DNA of 64,000 nucleotides from Neolewinella litorea (GTDB lineage Bacteria > Bacteroidota > Bacteroidia > Chitinophagales > Saprospiraceae), in NCBI RefSeq assembly GCF_004803465.1, contig NZ_SRSF01000002.1, positions 577,208 through 641,207 of the forward strand. Reading direction: 5' to 3'. Both the position numbers and the translations under genes were made by a program. Below the pieces are notes generated by a model. That model worked only from the letters and a program-made list of their open reading frames with translations, was not told the origin of the DNA and searched no databases. Shown in pieces: positions 51,818 to 60,478 of this stretch (the stretch's first letter is position 1; each line of letters opens with the position of its first letter).

Positions 51818-51902
51818 TGCCCAGGACAGGAGTCGAACCTGCACGTCCGCAATGGACACCAGCCCCTCAAGCTGGCGTGTCTACCAATTCCACCACCTGG
51901 GC
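51818..51902 (-). tRNA. tRNA-Leu (anticodon GAG)
   Basis: The minus strand gives an 85-nt class II tRNA. The acceptor stem GCCCAGG pairs with CCTGGGC; the D arm is TGGTGGAATTGGTAGACA; the anticodon stem CCAGC/GCTGG encloses loop TTGAGGG with anticodon GAG; a long variable arm (TGTCCATTGCGGACG) marks Leu; the T arm is CAGGTTCGACTCCTG. The discriminator base is A and CCA is not encoded. A terminator hairpin follows. Confidence 0.96.
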
Positions 51903-52098
51903 GGTGATGCGCGAAGCGGACGCAAAAGTAATACGCCCCTCCGGCATTTACAATATATCGCGGCGATTTTAAAATTCCAGCGCCGCCACGGCCCGCTGAA
52001 CCACCCGCTCCGCAGCCGGATTCCAAACGCGGAACCCGCGCGCCGACGCACAACTTTTTGGCCGCTTGCCAATTAATGTAGGTACAAACAATTTACCC

Positions 52099-52728
52099 AT
52101 GAAACTGATTGAAAGCCTGAAGTGGCGCTACGCCACGAAACGATTTGACGACACCCGCCGGGTGAGTGCCGAGGACCTGCAGACCCTGATGGAAGCTACG
52201 AACCTGTCGGCCTCCAGCTTCGGGCTGCAGCCCTACCGCGTACTGGTGATTGAAGACGCCGCCGTGAAGGAGCAGCTCCGCGAAGCCAGCTACAACCAGC
52301 CCCAACTGACCGAAAGCTCACACGTATTCGTCTTTGCCGCCAAGCGCGATTTGACGCCCGAGTATATCGACAGCTACGTGGACCGCATCGCCGAAGTCCG
52401 GGGCGTGGCCCGGGAAAACCTCGACGGCTACGCCGAGTATATGAAGGGATCGGTAGCCGGTAAGGACCTCGACAGCGTACGCAGCTGGAATCAGCGCCAG
52501 GCCTACATCGGTCTGGGCACCCTGCTGGCCGCCGCTGCCGAACTCGGCATCGACACCTGCCCGATGGAGGGTTTTGACGTGGCCGCTTACGACCGGATCC
52601 TCGGACTGGAAGAGCAGGGCCTGACCGCCACCGTTATTGCACCGGTCGGTTACCGCTCGCCCGAAGACGCCACCCAGGACCACGAAAAGGTCCGCTTCTC
52701 GCTCGACGAGATGTTCACCACCGTTTAA
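52099..52728 (+). CDS. NAD(P)H-dependent nitroreductase-family oxidoreductase
   Basis: The product has 209 residues from ATG 52099 (MKLIESLKWRYATKRFDDTR); ATA/ATT-like codons upstream are not used. FMN-binding features of the NfsB/RdxA type are visible: the Arg and Lys in RYATKRFD, ASSFGLQPYRVLVIED (flavin phosphate and ring contacts), and QAYIGLGTLLAAAAELGIDTCPMEGFD near the C-terminal half. It is a homodimeric flavoprotein that reduces quinones, nitro compounds or related acceptors with NAD(P)H; the physiological substrate is unknown. It is divergent from the tRNA-Leu. Confidence 0.92.
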   Translation: MKLIESLKWRYATKRFDDTRRVSAEDLQTLMEATNLSASSFGLQPYRVLVIEDAAVKEQLREASYNQPQLTESSHVFVFAAKRDLTPEYIDSYVDRIAEVRGVARENLDGYAEYMKGSVAGKDLDSVRSWNQRQAYIGLGTLLAAAAELGIDTCPMEGFDVAAYDRILGLEEQGLTATVIAPVGYRSPEDATQDHEKVRFSLDEMFTTV

Positions 52729-52740
52729 GCCGCTGCGGGG

Positions 52741-53796
52741 TTACTCCTCGTAGAACTTGATTTCCCGCTCGCCGCCCGCCTTGAGGTAGCCGCGGTACAT
52801 GCCCGGCGTATTGAAGGGCATAGCCACGTTACCTTGCGCGTCGAGCGCAATGAGGCCGCCCGTGCCGCCCTTCTCAACCAATGTGTTGTGGATGACGGCA
52901 TCGGCGGCCTCTTTTAGTGTGGCATCGGCGTAGGCCATGCGGGCATGGACGTCGTAGGCCACCGCGTAGCGAATAAAGAACTCGCCCCACCCCGTGCAGC
53001 TCACCGCGCAGGTAGCGTTATTGGCGTAGGTGCCCGCTCCGATAATGGGGCTGTCGCCCAGTCGGTTGAAGCGCTTGTTCGTCATACCCCCGGTACTGGT
53101 GCCGGCTGCTAGGTTGCCGTTCTTGTCCAGGGCCACGCAGCCCACGGTTCCGTGTTTCTTGTCGACGTCGATCTTTTCCTGCTCGACCTTCTCGCCTTTT
53201 AGCGCCCGCTGGAGGGCGTCGTAGCGTTCCTGGGTAAAGAAGTAGGAGGGGTCGACTACTTCCAGGCCCTGTCCGGCGGCGAACTCTTCCGCCCCCTTGC
53301 CGGTGAGCAGCACGTGCTCCGACTTTTCCATCACGGCCCGGGCGGCACTGATGGGGTGTTTAAGGTTGGTGATGCCCCCGACGGCCCCCGCCATCTGGTC
53401 TTCGCCGGTCATGAAGCTGGCGTCGAGCTCGTTGATGCCGGCGTTGGTGAAAACGGCTCCGCGGCCGGAGTTGAAGTACGGACTGTCTTCCAGCACCCAG
53501 ATGGTTTTCTCTACGGCGTCGGCGCTGCTGCCGCCGGCCTTCAGTACCGCCTCGCCGGCGTCCATGGCGGCGTTCATGGCGGCGGTAATGGCCGCAGCCC
53601 GCTCGTCGGTCATGTTCTCTTTCAAGATGGTGCCCGCGCCCCCGTGGATCACCAGGACGTACTCGGGGCGCTCCGCTGAACCGGAGTACGGATCCTGGGC
53701 GGGAGCGGCGGTCAGGGAGGAAGAGCCCGTCTCCTGGCAGCCGTAGAGGACGACGCCGAGACAGAACAGAATGGCAAGTTGGAGGAGCGAACGCAT
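52741..53796 (-). CDS. Isoaspartyl peptidase/L-asparaginase (Ntn hydrolase), lipoprotein
   Basis: The product has 351 residues from ATG 53796 (MRSLLQLAILFCLGVVLYGC), with a lipobox (VLYGC). The frame is open upstream, but without coding character. The N-terminal VLVIHGGAGTI and SPYFNSGRGAVF segments are typical of the family. The nucleophilic Thr after autocleavage is in KHGTVGCVALDKNGN, and GTSTGGMTNKRFNRLGDSPI and GTYANNATCAVSCTGWGE complete the active site. It removes N-terminal iso-Asp residues from peptides and can hydrolyse L-asparagine. Export as a lipoprotein suggests peptide scavenging in the periplasm. It is convergent with the nitroreductase gene, 12 bp apart. Confidence 0.95.
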   Translation of the reverse strand: MRSLLQLAILFCLGVVLYGCQETGSSSLTAAPAQDPYSGSAERPEYVLVIHGGAGTILKENMTDERAAAITAAMNAAMDAGEAVLKAGGSSADAVEKTIWVLEDSPYFNSGRGAVFTNAGINELDASFMTGEDQMAGAVGGITNLKHPISAARAVMEKSEHVLLTGKGAEEFAAGQGLEVVDPSYFFTQERYDALQRALKGEKVEQEKIDVDKKHGTVGCVALDKNGNLAAGTSTGGMTNKRFNRLGDSPIIGAGTYANNATCAVSCTGWGEFFIRYAVAYDVHARMAYADATLKEAADAVIHNTLVEKGGTGGLIALDAQGNVAMPFNTPGMYRGYLKAGGEREIKFYEE

Positions 53797-53872
53797 GATC
53801 GAGAGGGCTTGGTTTACCGCTAAAGGTAATGCGGCCTCCGCTTCCTTTCCGCGTTGAACCCCCTTTAAGCGC

Positions 53873-54268
53873 CTATTCGCGGTCTTCAAAGGTGAACGTT
53901 ACGCAGTATTCGTCCTGCCGGTAGGGGTGCCGGCATTCGTCGGTGAGCAGTACCACGCTGTCGATGGCAATCGGGAACCCGCGATAGTATACGACGTCGA
54001 CGATGCCCAGAGAGTCGGCTACGTGTACGTCGGAGACCGTCAGCGTCGTGTCGCCGTCAGTGAGTACGGCCTGAAGGTAGCCCGCCCAGAAGCACTGGAC
54101 ATCGCAGGGGCAGCGGTTGTCGTTGATCCTGACCAGCGTGAGCGCCGAATCGTCGGGCAGGGTCAGCAGATCACCGACACCGATTCCGGTGGGGCATTCC
54201 GGTTGGACTTCTTCCTTGGTACAGGCCAGCAGGAAGAGCGGGAGGAGGGTAATGATGAGGTAGCGCAT
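53873..54268 (-). CDS. Small lipoprotein, unknown function
   Basis: The product has 131 residues with a signal peptide and lipobox (LFLLACTKEE). The mature part has a Cys-rich core, NDNRCPCDVQCFWAGYLQAV, which resembles a small beta-sandwich family common in Bacteroidota and eukaryote-like sequences (RCPxxxQCxWAG motif) of unknown role. Six Cys in the mature part suggest disulfides. It is in the same direction as the peptidase gene downstream, 76 bp away. Confidence 0.75.
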   Translation of the reverse strand: MRYLIITLLPLFLLACTKEEVQPECPTGIGVGDLLTLPDDSALTLVRINDNRCPCDVQCFWAGYLQAVLTDGDTTLTVSDVHVADSLGIVDVVYYRGFPIAIDSVVLLTDECRHPYRQDEYCVTFTFEDRE

Positions 54269-54341
54269 GGCAATATCGTTTCCCGACTAGGACGTCCAGG
54301 GTGCCGGTTTTCGTTGGCGGGGAACAGGGTTGTTTGGTCGA

Positions 54342-55118
54342 TCAGTCGTGTGCGTGGCGCTGCTTGAGGGCGTCTTCGCGCAGGCGCCGGAGGAAGGGGC
54401 TGGCGAAGATGAAGTCCTGCAGTACGGAGCTGTCGCTTTCGAGTACCTGAGTCTTATTGCCCTGCCACACGAGGTTGCCGTCCTTGAGCAGAACGATATT
54501 GTCTCCGATGCCCATGACGGAGTTCATGTCGTGGGTATTGATGATGGTGGTGATGTTGTTGCGCTTGGTGAGGTCGCAGATCAGTTCGTCGATCAGGATG
54601 GAGGTCTTGGGGTCCAGGCCGGAGTTTGGCTCGTCGCAGAACAGGTACTTCGGCTCGAGCACCATAGCCCGGGCGATACCGACGCGCTTCTGCATACCGC
54701 CGGAGACCTCCGAGGGGTAGCGGTCGTTGACGCCTTCCATATTGACCATTTCGAGGCACTCGTCCACCCGCTTCTCCTTTTCCCGCAGGGTCATCTTGGT
54801 GAACATATCCATCGGGAAGCGGATATTTTCACCTACCGTCATGGAGTCAAAGAGAGCGTTACCCTGAAAGAGCATACCCACCTTCATCCGGATTTCCCGC
54901 AGCCGTTCGTCCGAAAGGGAGAAAAGATCAGTATCGTCGTAGAAAACCTTGCCGGAGGTGGGCTCGAAAAGTCCGATGAGGAGTTTGAGCAGCACCGTCT
55001 TGCCCGCCCCCGAGCTGCCGATGATGAGGTTGGGCTTACCGGCGTAAAACTCAGTGGTTACGCCTTTGAGCACTTCGTTCTCCCCGAAGGATTTGACAAG
55101 ATTCTCCGTACGGATCAT
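54342..55118 (-). CDS. ABC transporter ATP-binding protein, MlaF-like
   Basis: The product has 258 residues. Walker A is GSSGAGKTVLLKLLIG, the signature is SEVSGGMQKRVGIARAMV, and Walker B is KYLFCDEPNSGLDP, followed by the switch His in INTHDMNSV. The sequence and its MlaE-type partner (next gene upstream, 12-bp gap) indicate the Mla/Yrb/Tgd class that moves phospholipids between the inner membrane and the outer membrane with an MCE protein. No MCE (MlaD) gene is visible here. The C-terminal LRRLREDALKQRHAHD tail is charged, as in MlaF. It is very likely a functional ATPase. Confidence 0.93.
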   Translation of the reverse strand: MIRTENLVKSFGENEVLKGVTTEFYAGKPNLIIGSSGAGKTVLLKLLIGLFEPTSGKVFYDDTDLFSLSDERLREIRMKVGMLFQGNALFDSMTVGENIRFPMDMFTKMTLREKEKRVDECLEMVNMEGVNDRYPSEVSGGMQKRVGIARAMVLEPKYLFCDEPNSGLDPKTSILIDELICDLTKRNNITTIINTHDMNSVMGIGDNIVLLKDGNLVWQGNKTQVLESDSSVLQDFIFASPFLRRLREDALKQRHAHD

Positions 55119-55130
55119 GAGCGGGGCGGA

Positions 55131-55877
55131 TTAGGTAAGCAAAAGGGCGATGAGGAAATCGAAGACCAGGATGAGCACGTCGCTCACCACCACGGCACTG
55201 GTGCTGGCCTGGCCGAGTTCGATGCTGCCTCCCTTGACGTAGTAGCCCATATAGCAACTCACGGAAGTAAGCAGGAAGGCGAAGACGGCCGCTTTGACGA
55301 ACATCATGAAGACGTAGCGCGGCACGAAGAAGGAGCGCAAACCGAGCACGTACTCGGTGTGGGAGATGGTGCCGGGGATAACCGTACTGAGGTAACCGCC
55401 GATGATACTCACAAACGCCGAAATGGCCACCAGCATGGGGATGACCACCACCGCGGCGATGATCTTCGGCATGATGAGGTAAGCGGCGGTATTGACACCC
55501 ATAATTTCCATGGCGTCGATGTGTTCTTTCTGCCGCATCCCGCCGATCTCGGCGGCGAGGTTGGAGCCCACCTTGCCGGCCAGTACCAGACAGGTGATCG
55601 TGGGGGCCATCTCGATGATGGTGATGTCGCGGACGATGTAACCTATATAATAGGAGGGCACGAAGCTGTCGCCCAACTGGTCGGCGAACTGTACGGCCGT
55701 CACCATTCCGATGAAGACGGAGATCAGCAGAACGATAAAAACCGAGCCCACGCCGATGGCGTCCATCTGCCGCATGGTCTCCTTGTAGTACATGGAGAAT
55801 TTCTCCGGGCGCGAGAAGGAGTCACGCAACAAGTTGACGTAACGGCCCAGGTTATAAAGCATATTGTCGACGACCAT
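55131..55877 (-). CDS. MlaE-family ABC transporter permease
   Basis: The product has 248 residues with five or six hydrophobic segments. MlaE signatures are present: an N-terminal amphipathic helix, then DAIGVGSVFIVLLISVFIGM, EMAPTITCLVLAGKVGSNLA, AAEIGGMRQKEHIDAMEIMG and VNTAAYLIMPKIIA. It would be the inner-membrane subunit of a lipid-transport ABC system, with the MlaF-like ATPase encoded 12 bp downstream. The start is uncertain by five codons (MVVDNM or MLYNLG). It follows the beta-helix lipoprotein gene in the same direction. Confidence 0.93.
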   Translation of the reverse strand: MVVDNMLYNLGRYVNLLRDSFSRPEKFSMYYKETMRQMDAIGVGSVFIVLLISVFIGMVTAVQFADQLGDSFVPSYYIGYIVRDITIIEMAPTITCLVLAGKVGSNLAAEIGGMRQKEHIDAMEIMGVNTAAYLIMPKIIAAVVVIPMLVAISAFVSIIGGYLSTVIPGTISHTEYVLGLRSFFVPRYVFMMFVKAAVFAFLLTSVSCYMGYYVKGGSIELGQASTSAVVVSDVLILVFDFLIALLLT

Positions 55878-55940
55878 GTACGCGGGGTGGGGATTTGGGG
55901 TTCGAGGTGTAACGCCGCCTGCGGGCTTTTGGTTTGGGTT

Positions 55941-57434
55941 TCAGCTACCGGGCTGCCACTCCAGTGCCCCGGCGTCGGGGGTGACGGTGTCGCGGTCGCG
56001 GCCTTCGAGATCTACGGGCAGGGCGGGCAGGAATTCGCCCAGGTGGCGGGCCACGCTGAGGCTGTCGAGGTGGTAATCGTCGTCGCTCACCGAAACGTAG
56101 AGCGGATCACCTGGCTGCAGGTTATAGCAGCCGCGGCAGTATTCGGTGTAAAAATCGGCAAATAATCCCCCGTTGCTCCGCAGGAAGTCCGCATCCGTCC
56201 GCACCACCGAATTGGTGATTTCGAGGGAAAAGAACCCGTCCTGCTCCCCCTCAAAGGCGTCGGTCAGGGCCAGCTCGCCGCTGCGCGACCCGCTGATGAT
56301 GCTGTTGCGAATTACGCCGCTGAAGGGGGCCGCCAGGCACTGTTCGGTGGCGTCGTCGCAAGCGAAGTTCTGGATCAGCAGGGCCGAAGCGTCGACCCCG
56401 TAATTGGCCAACGTGCTGTGCTCGAGGAGCAGACTGCCGCCTTTGAGTACCTGGATGGTATTGCTGAAGTTGGAATGAAAGAGACTGTTGCGCACGGTGA
56501 GGTCCGACTGATAACCCGTGATGGCCGGGCCGCTGCTGTTCACGATGCGGGAATTCTCAACGGTCACCTCCGCCAGGCTATCGGCCGTAATGCCCACGAT
56601 GCTGTTGCGGATCTCGGTGTACGCGATGCGGTTGCCGCGGCTGCCCGGGCCGAGGATTAGTCCGCGGTAGGCCCCGCGCGCCTCGGCGTAGCCAGCTTCC
56701 AGCCGGTCGGTGGCCAGGATCACGGGATCTTCCAGGGTGCCGAGAAATTCCAGGCGCCCCTCGGGCAGTGTGTAGATGAACCCGTCGTTGAAGATGCCGC
56801 TGCCGCCTAGCACCTCATTGCGTTGGATGCCGCCGTGAAAGTAGATGCGCGTTCCGGCCAGCGCGCGTAGCGTGCAGCTGTCAACGAACATCGAGCCGTA
56901 GATGACCGTGGGCAGATCGGTGGGAAGGGTAAAGGTGCCGTCCTGGCAGATGGGCTGGAAGAAGCTTCCCCGCCGAAACCCGTTGAGGTAGTTGGCGTTT
57001 TGGCCGAAGGCCTGCAGCACGACCGATCGCTGTACGTCGCCGGTCTCAAAGACGAGGCGGTCCTCGGCTATGAAGGGACTGGTCGCCTCCGGTTCGGTGG
57101 GGTCCACCTCCACTTCCACGAAGATGAAGATGCTGTCCTTGGCGAAGATGACCACGTCCTCCGCTACCGGCCCCAGAGTACCGTCGGCGTTGAAGGTGAA
57201 TACCACGCCCGTTTCCCCGGCCACGCGAATGCGGTCGATCCGCACCGGGTCGCTGGCGTCGTTGTACACCTTGATCTGGCGGGTGGCGCTGCCGCGGGCG
57301 GTAAAGACCGTATCGAAACTGAGGGTATCGGCCTCGAAGCGCAGTTGCACCGCCTCGCCGGTCACGAAATCGCGGTCGACCTCACAGGCGACCAGCAGCA
57401 GGACCAAAACAGACAGAAAGTACAGTAAGCGCAT
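55941..57434 (-). CDS. Lipoprotein with right-handed beta-helix region
   Basis: The product has 497 residues from ATG 57434 (MRLLYFLSVLVLLLVAC), with a lipobox (LLVAC). The N-terminal 150 residues form an Ig-like/choice-of-anchor type sandwich (LSFDTVFTARGSATRQIKVY). The middle and C-terminal parts repeat short strands with Asn/Ser turns (AEVTVENSRIVNSSGPAITG; SDLTVRNSLFHSNFSN), typical of a right-handed parallel beta-helix. No catalytic residues for a lyase can be named. It is probably a surface or periplasmic binding or structural protein. It ends 63 bp before mlaE and follows proB on the same strand. Confidence 0.78.
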   Translation of the reverse strand: MRLLYFLSVLVLLLVACEVDRDFVTGEAVQLRFEADTLSFDTVFTARGSATRQIKVYNDASDPVRIDRIRVAGETGVVFTFNADGTLGPVAEDVVIFAKDSIFIFVEVEVDPTEPEATSPFIAEDRLVFETGDVQRSVVLQAFGQNANYLNGFRRGSFFQPICQDGTFTLPTDLPTVIYGSMFVDSCTLRALAGTRIYFHGGIQRNEVLGGSGIFNDGFIYTLPEGRLEFLGTLEDPVILATDRLEAGYAEARGAYRGLILGPGSRGNRIAYTEIRNSIVGITADSLAEVTVENSRIVNSSGPAITGYQSDLTVRNSLFHSNFSNTIQVLKGGSLLLEHSTLANYGVDASALLIQNFACDDATEQCLAAPFSGVIRNSIISGSRSGELALTDAFEGEQDGFFSLEITNSVVRTDADFLRSNGGLFADFYTEYCRGCYNLQPGDPLYVSVSDDDYHLDSLSVARHLGEFLPALPVDLEGRDRDTVTPDAGALEWQPGS

Positions 57435-57466
57435 GGCGGGGGGTCGGTACAAAGGTTAAGAACTGG

Positions 57467-58252
57467 CTAGGGTCGGGGACTATTGTCCGCCGCCGCGACA
57501 ACCGTGCCGGGCCAATCGCCGTCGACCAGCCGGTGCAGGATGCCGGAACGGCGGCCGTTGCCGATCAGTACAGGAATGCCGGTGGCGGCCGTTTCGCGGG
57601 CGATGCGCAACTTGGTGGCCATACCGCCGCGGCCGCCGCTGGTGCGGCGGGCCTGTACCACGCGCTCGCTGTCCTCGTCCTGCGCGTCCACGAAGGGGAT
57701 GAGCCGGCTGCCGGCACCGTCGGGCGGACCGTCGTACAGTCCCTCCACGCTGCTCAGGATGACCAGCGCGTCGGCCTGGAGCATTCGCGCGACGAGGCCA
57801 GCCAGTTCGTCGTTGTCCGTGAACATAAGTTCGGTCACCGCTACCACGTCATTCTCATTGACCACCGGTACGATCTCGTCGAGCAGGAGGGCGCGGAAGC
57901 AGTTCAGCATATTATTGTAGTGGAGGTCGTCGCGGAAGTCGCCCTTGGTCGCCAGCACCTGGGCGCACAGCAAGCCGTGACCGGCAAAGAGTTGGCGGTA
58001 TAGTTCCATGAGCCGCACCTGCCCGATGGCCGAATACACCTGCCGCTGGGCCACGGCCCCGTCGTCGGGCCGCTCGGGCAGTAACTCTCGGCCCGCGCCG
58101 ACGGCCCCGGAGGAGACGAGCACCAGTTCCACGCCCCGGAGTTTGAGAGCCGCGATCTGATCGACCAGCCCACTGATGCTGGTCACGTCGAGCCGCCCGT
58201 CCGCGCGGGTGAGGACATTGGTGCCGACTTTGATCACAAGACGTTTGTACAT
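57467..58252 (-). CDS. proB: Glutamate 5-kinase
   Basis: The product has 261 residues and consists only of the amino-acid-kinase domain: KVGTNVLTRADGRLD (ATP/phosphate), LVLVSSGAVGAGRELL (substrate), PVVNENDVVAVTELMFTDND and GGRGGMATKLRIARETAATG are intact. It lacks the C-terminal PUA domain of the E. coli enzyme, as in many bacteria. It phosphorylates L-glutamate in proline biosynthesis. proA is not adjacent. A TACCTTCG box ends four bases before the ATG, divergent from the GT39-like gene. It precedes the beta-helix lipoprotein gene by 33 bp, so they may be co-transcribed. Confidence 0.95.
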   Translation of the reverse strand: MYKRLVIKVGTNVLTRADGRLDVTSISGLVDQIAALKLRGVELVLVSSGAVGAGRELLPERPDDGAVAQRQVYSAIGQVRLMELYRQLFAGHGLLCAQVLATKGDFRDDLHYNNMLNCFRALLLDEIVPVVNENDVVAVTELMFTDNDELAGLVARMLQADALVILSSVEGLYDGPPDGAGSRLIPFVDAQDEDSERVVQARRTSGGRGGMATKLRIARETAATGIPVLIGNGRRSGILHRLVDGDWPGTVVAAADNSPRP

Positions 58253-58256
58253 GGGG

Positions 58257-58287
58257 CGAAGGTAAGGCAGCAGACCGTCTATCTTTG
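58257..58287. promoter_or_regulatory. Divergent -7 boxes of proB and the GT39-like gene
   Basis: TACCTTCG on the minus strand (58257-58264) ends four bases before the proB ATG. TATCTTTG on the plus strand (58280-58287), a perfect TAnnTTTG match, ends four bases before ATG 58292. The two boxes are 15 bp apart, so if both are used each -33 element would lie inside or beyond the opposite transcription start. Confidence 0.45.
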
Positions 58288-58291
58288 CCGC

Positions 58292-59701
58292 ATGCGGTAT
58301 CCATGGTGGGTAGTTTTGGGGGCCTTCTTCTTGCTAGCCGTAGCCATGCGCTGGGGCTCCTTCTTCATCTCCGTCATCGACCACGACGAGAGCACCTACA
58401 TCGTGATCGCGGACGAGCTGCTGCGCGGGGAGGCGTACCTGCGCGACGTGATCGACACCAAGCCGATCGGCATTTTTTGGATCTACGCCGCCCTCATCAA
58501 GCTCACGGGCGGCAGCATCTTTCTGCTCCGGCTGGCGGCCGCGGCCTTCGTTGCCCTGGGTGCCTTCCTCCTCAGCGTGACCACCTTTCGGGCTACTCAC
58601 CGACCGCTGAGTGGGTACGTGGCCGGGGTGGTCTACATCCTTATGTGCAGCGTCTACAAGTTCTACGGCGTCTCCCCCAATACGGAAATCTTCTTCAACG
58701 TCTTCACCATCGCCGCCGTAGCCGCCGCCGTGGCCACCAGCCGCAAGCAGTGGCTCGTGGCGGGTTTGCTGCTCGGCACCGGTTTTGTGATCAAGCCCTT
58801 TGTAGCCGCCGAGGCCCTGGCCGTCGGTCTTTACCTGGTATGGTACTACCGGCGGGAACCGGCGCGGATAATCGGGCGCGGAATGGTGCTAGTGGGCGGA
58901 TTCCTCCTGCCGGTGGCCGCGGTGGTGGCCTACTTTTACCACCTGGACCTGCTCGACGCCCTCTGGTTCTATAGCGTTAAAGTGAACGGGGCCTACCCCA
59001 TCGAGCTGCCCTGGTACCTGCGACTCAAGTTCATGGGCGACTACCTCCTCCGCTACGCCCCCATCGTGCTGCTGGGCGTCGGCGCGCAGGTGCTGGGCAA
59101 AGCAGACGAGCGCCATCGTGAGTGGACGGCCTACCTGCTGCTCCAGTTCCTGCTGGTCAGCGTCGTGGTGATGCTCACCGGCAAGCGCTTCGGACATTAC
59201 CAGGTGCAGTTGCACCCCATCGTGGCGCTTTACGTGGGGGCCTGGGTGGGCTACACCTGGGAGCACGTCCTGCGCCGGCGGTGGGTACCCGTGGTGGTGG
59301 CCGTCGTATCGCTCGGACTGGGCGTGGTCCACTTCTTTTACTACCAGAAGAAGGCGGATGAGCCGCGGGTGATTGCCGCGTACCTCGCGCCCCGGCTGGC
59401 CCCGGGGGAAACCTTTTTCACGTTGAATGGATTCCAGATTACCTACCACCTGCTGGACCGGCCCGTGCCGACTCCCTACGTTCATTCCAGCCTCCTATTT
59501 TTCGAGCATCACGCCCGGGCGTTCCGCATCGACGAGGCGGCGGAAGCGCAGCGCATCATCGACGACCCCAGCGTGCGGTACCTCGTGGGCCGCATTAACG
59601 ACCCGGAGACCAACACCTCCCTTACCGAAACCCTAATGCCCCATTTCCACCCGGCCGGAGATATCACCCACGACCTGCGGGTGTGGGAAAGAAACCAGTA
59701 A
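58292..59701 (+). CDS. Membrane glycosyltransferase-like protein (GT39/ArnT-like)
   Basis: The product has 469 residues with ten or more hydrophobic segments. The first extracytoplasmic loop carries DHDESTYIVIADELLRGEAY, matching the acidic D/E motif of GT-C glycosyltransferases (PMT/ArnT), followed by the DVIDTKPIGIFWIYAALIKL segment. The C-terminal 120 residues form a soluble periplasmic domain (about 345-469). It probably transfers a sugar from a polyprenyl-phosphate donor onto a protein, lipid or glycan in the periplasm. Donor and acceptor are unknown. It stands alone, divergent from proB. Confidence 0.85.
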   Translation: MRYPWWVVLGAFFLLAVAMRWGSFFISVIDHDESTYIVIADELLRGEAYLRDVIDTKPIGIFWIYAALIKLTGGSIFLLRLAAAAFVALGAFLLSVTTFRATHRPLSGYVAGVVYILMCSVYKFYGVSPNTEIFFNVFTIAAVAAAVATSRKQWLVAGLLLGTGFVIKPFVAAEALAVGLYLVWYYRREPARIIGRGMVLVGGFLLPVAAVVAYFYHLDLLDALWFYSVKVNGAYPIELPWYLRLKFMGDYLLRYAPIVLLGVGAQVLGKADERHREWTAYLLLQFLLVSVVVMLTGKRFGHYQVQLHPIVALYVGAWVGYTWEHVLRRRWVPVVVAVVSLGLGVVHFFYYQKKADEPRVIAAYLAPRLAPGETFFTLNGFQITYHLLDRPVPTPYVHSSLLFFEHHARAFRIDEAAEAQRIIDDPSVRYLVGRINDPETNTSLTETLMPHFHPAGDITHDLRVWERNQ

Positions 59702-59702
59702 T

Positions 59703-60458
59703 CTACCGACCCACCACTACCCGCTGACTTTGCCGGCCTCCGTCTTGCCCGTCGAGGGTAACAATGTAAACGCCGGGTGGCAGCCGGAGGGCCGTACGGT
59801 AAATGCCGTTTCCGGAAGGGCCCAACGAACGGCGCAATTGCTCCCGGCCGTCCAGCGAAAAAACCTGCAGGGTCAGGTCGCCGGCTGCGCCGGCTACCGA
59901 GATACCCAGTTTGTGGTCCAGGACGGGGTTGGCCAGGATTGTGAACGACCAGCCGGCCCGTTCGAACACCATTCGCTCGAGGGCAGATAGCGAGAAAGAT
60001 CCGTCGGCTTCCACCGTCCGCAGGCGGTAGTAGGCCTCGGCACCTTCCGGAAGCGGAAGTTCAATCCGGTAGTGGCGGTTTGCCGTCAATGGGCCAGTGA
60101 GGGGGAGGCGCTCGGCCAGTGCCGCAAAGCTCACCCCGTCGGGGCTGTATTCTACCACGTACCGGTTTAGGTTCTCTTCGTGGGTGGTTTCCCACGCCGC
60201 CTCTACCGCCCCGCCGCGGTTAGTGACCCCGAAGTAGGTCAGCACAGCGGGCAGCGAAGCTTCGGAAACGATCTCACTGTCGTCGCCACCGGCGATACCA
60301 CCCCGGTAGATGCTCTCCCCTACCACACTGCTGGCCGAGATTCCGCCCGGCCGACCGTCACCCAGGTCGAATGCTATCTGAGCCTGACTTTCTGGCGTGA
60401 GGGAGAAGAGGAAAAGCCCGACCAGGGCAAGACGCAAGGAGAGGGATAAGGGGTACAT
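59703..60458 (-). CDS. Secreted protein with T9SS-type C-terminal domain
   Basis: The product has 251 residues with a signal peptide (MYPLSLSLRLALVGLFLFSL, cleavage near SQAQ). A short Gly-rich segment is followed by a fibronectin-III-like domain (VEAAWETTHEENLNRYVVEY; SPDGVSFAAL; YRLRTVEADG). The last 75 residues are a T9SS sorting-like domain (FTILANPVLDHKLGISV; LQVFSLDGREQL; GVYIVTLDGQDGGRQSQRVV). This FnIII-plus-sorting-domain layout is frequent at the C-termini of larger T9SS cargo, so this may be a small stand-alone form. It lies 20 bp downstream of the SUMF1-like gene on the same strand, so they are probably co-transcribed. Confidence 0.82.
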   Translation of the reverse strand: MYPLSLSLRLALVGLFLFSLTPESQAQIAFDLGDGRPGGISASSVVGESIYRGGIAGGDDSEIVSEASLPAVLTYFGVTNRGGAVEAAWETTHEENLNRYVVEYSPDGVSFAALAERLPLTGPLTANRHYRIELPLPEGAEAYYRLRTVEADGSFSLSALERMVFERAGWSFTILANPVLDHKLGISVAGAAGDLTLQVFSLDGREQLRRSLGPSGNGIYRTALRLPPGVYIVTLDGQDGGRQSQRVVVGR

Positions 60459-60478
60459 GTTGAGATGTTCGTGGCCGA

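Noticed and set aside
51818..51902. tRNA-Leu as an integration site for a mobile island
   Set aside because: No integrase and no duplicate of the tRNA 3' end was seen in the flanking sequence.
54330..56165. 611-codon plus-strand frame
   Set aside because: It is antisense to the mlaF/mlaE genes and His/Asp/Gly-rich, as expected from a high-GC shadow frame.
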